A stretch of 43,123 nt of DNA from Nocardia wallacei (lineage in GTDB: Bacteria > Actinomycetota > Actinomycetes > Mycobacteriales > Mycobacteriaceae). The stretch spans positions 1-43,123 of the forward strand of contig NZ_JARWQD010000309.1 in the NCBI RefSeq assembly GCF_029869545.1. Direction: 5' to 3'. Position 1 is the first letter of the stretch. Each line of letters begins with the position of its first letter. Shown here piece by piece: positions 38,742 to 43,123 of this stretch. The notes beneath the pieces are model-generated. The model saw only the letters and a list, made by a program, of their open reading frames with translations, searched no databases and was not told the DNA's origin. The translations under genes were made by a program, and so were the position numbers.

Positions 38742-40258
38742 CCGCACGATGCGATCCTGGCGGTGACGAGGTCGCGGGTCAGGCCGAAGCGTTCGGCGAG
38801 AACCGTGGCGTGCGCATTCCCGTCGGCCGGGCGGCGCTCGATCCGGTACGTCCGCCGCGACGGATCCCCCGGCTCGGTGGCGGCGACCATGCTGACCGTC
38901 GCCGGGCCGGTGCGGGCGAGTTCGTCGAAGAAGGTGACCCACACGGCGATCGACCCGCGGGTGACGATCCGGTCGAGGACGTCGCGGCCGATCGCCACGG
39001 CGTCGGCGGTACCGGTCGCGCTGAAGCTCTCGTTGAGGATGATCACGCTGTCGGCCGTGGCCGTGTCCAGCGTGTGCCGGATGCGCACGAGTTCGTCGGC
39101 GAGCCGGCCGTCCGGATCGGTCGCCTGTTCCGCGCGGTCGAAATGCGTGCACACCCGGTCCGGTAGCGGCAGGCACGCGGAGCGGGCGGGGACCGGGCAG
39201 CCGAGCGCGGCGAAGTAGACCAGCAGGCCGACCGTGCGGGCGAAGGTCGTCTTCCCGCCCTGGTTCGGGCCCGTCACCACCAGCACCCGCTCCGGTCCCG
39301 ACAGCCGGAAGTCGTTGCACACCACCGCGGCATCGCGGTCGCGGCGGGTGAGCAGGGCGAGGTCGAAGGCGTCCGCGGCGTGGATCCGGTCGCCTCGCGA
39401 TGCCACCCGCGGCAGGCACATGGCCCGCGTCGTGCCGGTGACCCGCTCGGCGAATGTGCGGTAGGTCAGGTAGAACTGGATCTCCCGGTCGAAGGCCGTC
39501 ACGTCGGGATGCGCGAAATGCTCGTATCGGCGGGCGAATTCGCCGAGTTGCTCGAACACCGGCGGATGCAGCGCGGCGACCCGATCGAGGATCTGCTCCT
39601 CCATCTGGTTCAGGTCGTCCCATTCCGAGCGCTCGCGCGGTGCCCGCGGTTCCCCACCTCCGAAGCGCGAGAACAGATCCGCGATCGCCGCACTGTAGTC
39701 CGCCGCGCCCTCGGCGGGAGTCACCTCGAGGGTCCGCCCGACGAGCCGCAGACCGTAGCGCACCTCCCCCAGCGCCCGCCGCGCCCGGCGCACGTCGGCG
39801 GCGAGGCCGTCGAAGTCCGGCCCGGCGACGTAGCCGGTGACGAACTCGCGCCATCGGGTCAGTGCCCGGGAGGTCAGCGGCAGCGCGGCGAGGGCCTCGA
39901 CCAACCGCGCGACGGTCTCGAGGTAGTCCGCCGCGGCGGCGAGCTGCCCTCGCTGCCGCTGAATCGGGTGCGGCAACCGATCCCGCCAGGCCAGTCGTTC
40001 GCGCATCCTCCGCATCCCCGCCGCGAAGTCGGTGCACGCCGCCCGCACCGATTCGCCGGTGAGGTCGGCGAACACCTCCTGGCGGTATCGGACCGTGCCG
40101 GGGTCGCGCACCGGCCGGGCGAACCAGGGGCGCAGGTCGTATTCGTCCCGGCCCACGATCGCGGTGATGATCCGATCTATATGGAGATCGGTCACCGCGG
40201 CCGCGTCCACGACCATCGGTTCCGCAGGTTCCGGCCACAGCACGCTGATCCCCGGCAT
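38738..40258 (-). CDS. MutS-like ATPase, first of a tandem pair (H-loop His replaced)
   Basis: A 506-residue MutS-like protein without a mismatch-recognition domain. VLVVTGPNQGGKTTFART (about residues 325-342) is Walker A and VIILNESFSATGTADAVAIG (about 405-424) is Walker B with Asn409 for Asp. The His loop reads VTFFDELA (about 441-448), Phe443 for the His of VTHL in its partner. DREIQFYLTY and FAHPDVTAF lie in the lever region. It is the first cistron, with a strong promoter at 40293-40322 and GGAGG 8 nt before the ATG. Function unknown; likely a DNA-structure sensor or translocating clamp with its partner. Confidence 0.85.
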   Translation of the reverse strand: MPGISVLWPEPAEPMVVDAAAVTDLHIDRIITAIVGRDEYDLRPWFARPVRDPGTVRYRQEVFADLTGESVRAACTDFAAGMRRMRERLAWRDRLPHPIQRQRGQLAAAADYLETVARLVEALAALPLTSRALTRWREFVTGYVAGPDFDGLAADVRRARRALGEVRYGLRLVGRTLEVTPAEGAADYSAAIADLFSRFGGGEPRAPRERSEWDDLNQMEEQILDRVAALHPPVFEQLGEFARRYEHFAHPDVTAFDREIQFYLTYRTFAERVTGTTRAMCLPRVASRGDRIHAADAFDLALLTRRDRDAAVVCNDFRLSGPERVLVVTGPNQGGKTTFARTVGLLVYFAALGCPVPARSACLPLPDRVCTHFDRAEQATDPDGRLADELVRIRHTLDTATADSVIILNESFSATGTADAVAIGRDVLDRIVTRGSIAVWVTFFDELARTGPATVSMVAATEPGDPSRRTYRIERRPADGNAHATVLAERFGLTRDLVTARIASCG

Positions 40259-40292
40259 ATCCCCGCCCTCCGTCGTCCGTACCGGCCCTCGC

Positions 40293-40322
40293 AGGGTAGG
40301 AGCATTGCTTACCGGCCGTCAA
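40293..40322 (-). promoter_or_regulatory. Promoter of the MutS-like pair
   Basis: On the minus strand TTGACG (40317-40322) and TACCCT (40293-40298) with an 18-nt spacer. The predicted transcript start is about 27 nt before the ATG at 40258. No palindromic operator seen. Confidence 0.55.
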
Positions 40323-40335
40323 GTAATCATTTGCC

Positions 40336-41169
40336 TCACCGGAATGCCGCGGCATTGCGACGTGCCCAGTCGGCAAAGGTGCCCGGGGCCCGGCCCAGGA
40401 CCTTCTCCACGTCGGGACTGACGGCCTGCTCGCGGGTCGTCGGGCTGCCGAGAATGTCGAGGGTGGTGTCGGCGACCGCGGCGGGCATGAACGCGAGCAT
40501 CTCGGCGCGCGCCTGTTCGCGGGTCTGATCAATGAAGGTGACGGGCTCGCCGACGGCCGCGCCGAGCGCGGCCGCGCGCTCGCGCGGGGTGGTGAGCGCG
40601 GGCCCGGTCAACTCGTAGTCCGCCCCCGCGTGACCCGGCTGCGTCAGCGCGACAGCGGCGACGGCGGCGATATCGTCGGGATCGACGACGGGCAGGCCGA
40701 TCTCGCCGAAGGGCGCGGCGACGGTGCGGGTCGCACTGATGGACGGCGCCCAGGCGAAGGCATTGGAGGCGATACCGCCGGAACGCAGCAGGGTCCACTC
40801 GCTCCCGGAATCCATGACCGCCTCCTCGTAGGCGGCGAACGCCCGGCCGTGCGACGCCGAATCCGGGCGGGTGACCACCCCCTGCGAGGAGAGCAGCACG
40901 ATCCTGCCGTACTTCGCGAACGGCGCGACGACGCGCGCGGGGTCGCCCGTCATCATCAGATCCCCGCCGATCACCAGGAACACCGCATCCGCCGCGGCCG
41001 GTATCTCGGCGGGCGGTTGCGCCAGGTCGGCGGCGACCGCGCGCACCCCGGGCGGGACATCGGTGGCCGTGATGCGGCGGGATACGGCCGTCACCCGCTC
41101 TCCTCGGTCGGCGAGGGCGCGAACGAGCGCGCGGCCGACGTTTCCGGTGGCACCGGTGACAACGATCAT
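40336..41169 (-). CDS. NmrA-like NAD(P)-binding SDR protein (paralogue)
   Basis: A 277-residue atypical SDR starting VVTGATGNVGRALVRALADRGE, with EWTLLRSGGIASNAFAWAPSI and ADYELTGPALTTPRERAAAL. It closely parallels the 23532 gene (same lengths and patches) but has its own TetR regulator. The catalytic YxxxK is missing, so it is likely a quinone or azo reductase or a redox-responsive protein. The ATG at 41169 has GGAAG upstream. The divergent TetR gene and paired operators (41181-41251) suggest induction by an electrophile or drug. Confidence 0.88.
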   Translation of the reverse strand: MIVVTGATGNVGRALVRALADRGERVTAVSRRITATDVPPGVRAVAADLAQPPAEIPAAADAVFLVIGGDLMMTGDPARVVAPFAKYGRIVLLSSQGVVTRPDSASHGRAFAAYEEAVMDSGSEWTLLRSGGIASNAFAWAPSISATRTVAAPFGEIGLPVVDPDDIAAVAAVALTQPGHAGADYELTGPALTTPRERAAALGAAVGEPVTFIDQTREQARAEMLAFMPAAVADTTLDILGSPTTREQAVSPDVEKVLGRAPGTFADWARRNAAAFR

Positions 41170-41180
41170 TAGACTTCCTT

Positions 41181-41251
41181 AGTTAGTTGACTGACTTACT
41201 TCGATCACGCTAGCACACCCCGCGCGCGTATAGTTAGTCAGGTGACTGACT
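41181..41251. promoter_or_regulatory. Paired TetR operators between the NmrA-like gene and TetR
   Basis: Site B, 41181-41196, reads AGTTAGTTGACTGACT. Site A, 41232-41251, has arms AGTTAGTC and GACTGACT around AGGT and covers the TetR start codon. Both share AGTTAGT and GACTGACT; the gap between half-sites differs by 4 nt. Confidence 0.65.
41229..41234 (+). promoter_or_regulatory. Putative leaderless promoter -10 box (TetR at 41242)
   Basis: TATAGT ends exactly 7 nt before the GTG at 41242 and abuts operator A. Confidence 0.6.
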
Positions 41252-41829
41252 TGAAGCAATCCGCTCGGCGCCGGGCCGCCGGAGCCAAGCGCCAGCGGCT
41301 GATGCGGGCCGCTGCCGAGGTCATCCATCGGCAGGGCGCCGAGCGCACCACGATCGCCGATATCGCGCGGGCCGCCGAGGTCCCCGTGGGCAACGTGTAC
41401 TACTACTTCAAGACCAAGGACGAGCTCGTCACCGCCGCGCTGTCCGAGCACGCGCGGCAGCTGGAACTGCTCACCGGCGAACTGGATGCGCTCGCCGATC
41501 CCCGGGCCCGCCTCACGGGTCTGGTGGAGGCATGGGTGAGTCGGAGCGACCTCACCGCCCAATATGGTTGCCCCACCGGCACTCTCGCCGTCGAGCTGGA
41601 CAAACGCGCCGACGACCGCCTGGATGCCGAAGTGGGGCAGGTCATTCGGACGCTACTGGCCTGGGTGGAGCATCAGTTCCGCGAGCTGGGCCGCCCGGAT
41701 CCGGACGGATCGGCTCTCACCCTCGTGAGCGCCTACCAGGGCATGTCGCTGATGGCCAACGCCCTGCGGGACCCGAGCGTGATGGAACGCGAGGGTGCCC
41801 GGCTGCTCGCCTGGCTCGAAACCGTGTGA
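41242..41829 (+). CDS. TetR-family transcriptional regulator
   Basis: A 195-residue TetR protein. RQRLMRAAAEVIHRQGAERTTIADIARAAEVPVGNVYYYFKTKDELV (about residues 17-63) is the DNA-binding domain with helix-turn-helix IADIARAAEVPVGNVYYYF. The C-terminal LGRPDPDGSALTLVSAYQGMSLMANAL is ligand-domain helix pattern found in regulators of NmrA-like or quinone-reductase genes. The GTG at 41242 lies inside operator A. It probably represses itself and the divergent NmrA-like gene. Downstream (41830-41920) is a 91-nt convergent gap. Confidence 0.88.
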   Translation: MTDLKQSARRRAAGAKRQRLMRAAAEVIHRQGAERTTIADIARAAEVPVGNVYYYFKTKDELVTAALSEHARQLELLTGELDALADPRARLTGLVEAWVSRSDLTAQYGCPTGTLAVELDKRADDRLDAEVGQVIRTLLAWVEHQFRELGRPDPDGSALTLVSAYQGMSLMANALRDPSVMEREGARLLAWLETV

Positions 41830-41920
41830 GCCGATACGGCGGGGTCGTCGAGGTGGGCCACCGACGTCGCCGACGTGAACCCGTGGTGATCTTCGACCAC
41901 GCCGCAGCGGGGCGGTCGCG

Positions 41921-42700
41921 TCATCGCCAGTGCAGGTCGCCGAGCAGAGCGGACTCCGAACCGCCGTCGGCGAAAATGACCTGACCGGTCACGAACCGAT
42001 TGTCCGGGCTCGTCAGCCAGCAGAGCAGCTCGGCTATCCACTCCGGCCGCCCCGGGAAACCCCCGAACGGTTGTGGCGCAGTGGTTTCGACGGCTGTGCG
42101 CACCTCGTCGTCGGCGAGGATCCAGGCCGCCGCGGGAGTGTCGACGACACCCGGTGCGACGATATTGAGGGCGATGCCGGATCCGGCCCATTCGGCGGTC
42201 GGGGCGGCCCGGCGCACCCAGCGGTTCAGCGCTCGCTTGGCGATCCCGTATCCGCCGGTATCGCCACCGGCGGACGGATCGGCCGCGAGCAGGGCGACCG
42301 CCGCGGCCTCGTCGCCGTCCAGACAGGCCCGCATGATGCGGTCGTCCGCCGGCGCCAGCGCGGAGGTGGACGACACCGCCACCGCGCGCGGTGCGGGGCT
42401 CTGGGCGAGCAAGGGCCGAAGGCCCTGCAGCGTCGCGACCGCGCCGAAGTAGTTCGTCTCGAGCAGGCCCGTCCTGCCTCCCCCGGCGATTGCCAGCACC
42501 GCGTCGATCGGCCCGAACCCGTTCACCTGATCGACCAGCGACCGCCGACCCTCGGGCGTGGACAGGTCGGCGGCGACCTCGGCGTTGTCGATATCGCATC
42601 CGATGACACGGGCGCCGCGGGCGCGCAGCAATGCGGTCGTCGCGGCGCCGATGCCGGACGCCGAACCGGTGACCACATACGTCCGATCGGTGAGATCCAC
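41921..42700 (-). CDS. SDR-family oxidoreductase
   Basis: A 259-residue classical SDR. YVVTGSASGIGAATTALLRARG holds TGxxxGIG, and IAGGG marks the NNAG counterpart. VSSTSALAP has the catalytic Ser, and GGYGIAKRALNRWVR supplies the YxxxK active site. It resembles 3-alpha-hydroxysteroid dehydrogenase/carveol-type reductases in length and the short N-terminal half (DIDNAEVAADLSTPEGR). A carbonyl or steroid substrate is plausible, unproven. GTG 42700 with TAGGGT 6 nt upstream suggests a leaderless mRNA. Confidence 0.87.
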   Translation of the reverse strand: MDLTDRTYVVTGSASGIGAATTALLRARGARVIGCDIDNAEVAADLSTPEGRRSLVDQVNGFGPIDAVLAIAGGGRTGLLETNYFGAVATLQGLRPLLAQSPAPRAVAVSSTSALAPADDRIMRACLDGDEAAAVALLAADPSAGGDTGGYGIAKRALNRWVRRAAPTAEWAGSGIALNIVAPGVVDTPAAAWILADDEVRTAVETTAPQPFGGFPGRPEWIAELLCWLTSPDNRFVTGQVIFADGGSESALLGDLHWR

Positions 42701-42706
42701 GACACC

Positions 42707-42712
42707 ACCCTA
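42707..42712 (-). promoter_or_regulatory. Putative leaderless promoter -10 box (SDR at 42700)
   Basis: TAGGGT on the minus strand ends 6 nt before the GTG start, without a ribosome site. Confidence 0.45.
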
Positions 42713-42750
42713 GCCGGGTCGCCCTGCGGCCCTTCGTATCCGAGGCGCAA

Positions 42751-42925
42751 GGCGTGCTGCACATTCATGGCATTCCGGTCGTCGTCCACGAGGCCGAGTC
42801 CGCTACCCGACGGCCCCGTGCGGCAAGGGCGCCGATCTGGCCATGCTCGACGGCGCCGAACTCGGCGAGGCCCTCGCCGCTCATCGCGACACGGCACCCC
42901 GAGGACCTGGTCGCGATATTAAAAG
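42751..42925 (+). pseudogene. Broken TetX/PgaE-like flavin monooxygenase with internal deletion
   Basis: One frame reads GVLHIHGIPVVVHEAESATR (42751-42810). It matches the N-terminal region after the first FAD loop of TetX-like monooxygenases (the LxRVLxxHGIxxxVYE type). A second frame then reads GKGADLAMLDGAELGEALAA (42822 on), matching the C-terminal G-x-G-x-N/D-LAMxDGAELGxALA motif about 250 residues later in such enzymes. A third shift gives HPEDLVAIL, like the following helix. So a gene seems to be missing its middle and to carry a frameshift. It is either a pseudogene or an assembly chimera near the low-quality contig end. Confidence 0.5.
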
Positions 42926-43030
42926 GAAACCCGGCCCCCCGGGGGGCGGCCCCCGGGGGGGGGGGCGCGAGGGGGGGCGCCGCCCCGAGCGGGGGGATGA
43001 CCGGCGGCGGCGCCGCGGGCGGGGGGACGA
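42926..43030. other. G-rich low-complexity segment
   Basis: Runs of 6-12 G with scattered C between the monooxygenase remnant and the NRPS fragment. The texture is unlike the chromosome and mirrors the C-rich start of the window; probably low-quality sequence or an assembly join. Confidence 0.6.
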
Positions 43031-43032
43031 AC

Positions 43033-43123
43033 GGCGGCGGAGTCCCCGGCGAGCGGATGTACCGCACCGGCGACCTCGTGGTGTGGCGTGACGGTGGCGT
43101 GCTGGAGTACATCGGTCGTACCG
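43033..43123 (+). CDS. Fragment of a nonribosomal peptide synthetase adenylation domain (A8 motif), 5' and 3' partial
   Basis: The frame reads PGERMYRTGDLVVWRDGG then VLEYIGRT up to the window end. This is the A8 core (RMYRTGDLVRW...GVLEYLGR) of NRPS adenylation domains, with the preceding PGGxGERMY stretch partly recognisable. The frame continues left into Gly-rich low-complexity sequence from about 42997, so only the last 30 residues are trustworthy. It suggests that an NRPS cluster lies beyond this end or was joined in error. Confidence 0.75.

Noticed and set aside
37215..40258. Canonical MutS mismatch repair
   Set aside because: Both proteins lack the N-terminal mismatch-recognition domain with its Phe-x-Glu motif, and no MutL is nearby.
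42925..43030. G-rich tract as a G-quadruplex regulatory element
   Set aside because: It sits at a contig end among broken coding pieces; an assembly artefact explains it more simply.
1..43123. CRISPR arrays, insertion sequences, prophage genes, tRNA or rRNA genes
   Set aside because: No regular spaced repeats, transposase motifs, phage structural genes or RNA-gene signatures were seen on either strand.

Overview
The window is a GC-rich (about 70%) stretch of an actinomycete chromosome, most likely Nocardia or a close mycolata relative. Supporting features are the codon usage and many GTG starts, an F420-type LLM oxidoreductase, LppP/LprE-type and other lipoproteins, a KasA/KasB-like ketoacyl synthase, a conservon-type roadblock/DUF742/GTPase cluster, a TioE-type double MerR regulator, a KstR-like operator, and -10 boxes of the form TANNNT placed 6-7 nt before start codons (leaderless genes). 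I see no rRNA, tRNA, CRISPR array, insertion sequence or prophage gene. Both ends (about 1-80 and 42930-43030) are C- or G-homopolymer-rich and look like degraded contig ends.

Layout. 1-8 kb: a group A flavin monooxygenase, a Sel1-like repeat protein, an M50-type membrane metalloprotease, an aldo/keto reductase, an extended SDR with a small membrane protein, a divergent TetR regulator with tandem operator repeats, a lipoprotein and an LLM oxidoreductase. 8-11.4 kb: a GAF/SARP-like activator, aldehyde dehydrogenase and DUF779 protein, forming an aldehyde-oxidation unit. 11.4-14.1 kb: a DUF4015 glycosidase-like protein divergent from a NodB-type deacetylase lipoprotein. 14.1-17.7 kb: a TetR/flavin monooxygenase pair with twin operators, then GabD2. 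17.9-19.1 kb: a conservon without its histidine kinase and with a 51-residue DUF742 protein. 19.2-22.9 kb: a methionine-salvage operon (mtnA-mtnB fusion, mtnD, mtnC, then a TioE-type regulator), the first four translation units overlapping or closely spaced. 23-26.2 kb: a Pro-rich membrane protein, an NmrA-like SDR, and a TetR regulator divergent from a KasA/B-like synthase. 26.3-29.2 kb: a three-gene operon with a PEP/pyruvate-binding phosphotransferase-like enzyme and two membrane or secreted proteins of unknown role. 29.4-34.2 kb: a SRPBCC protein, a secreted HNH nuclease with a small partner, an LppP/LprE lipoprotein, a nitronate monooxygenase-like enzyme under a KstR-like box, a PNPOx-like protein and a secreted protein. 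34.4-40.3 kb: an acyl-CoA dehydrogenase-like flavoprotein, a PolA-type bifunctional exonuclease/polymerase, and two convergent, translationally coupled MutS-like ATPases. 40.3-42.7 kb: an NmrA-like SDR/TetR divergent pair and an SDR. The last 400 bases hold broken pieces of a flavin monooxygenase and an NRPS adenylation domain.

Most interesting are the kinase-less conservon with its micro-DUF742 gene (too short for usual gene callers), the asymmetric MutS-like ATPase pair beside a family A polymerase, the PEP-binding/membrane three-gene operon, the KstR-like box before the nitronate monooxygenase-like gene, and a cluster of DnaA-box-like nonamers at 26244-26332. All functional statements come from reading motifs by eye; no database search was run.
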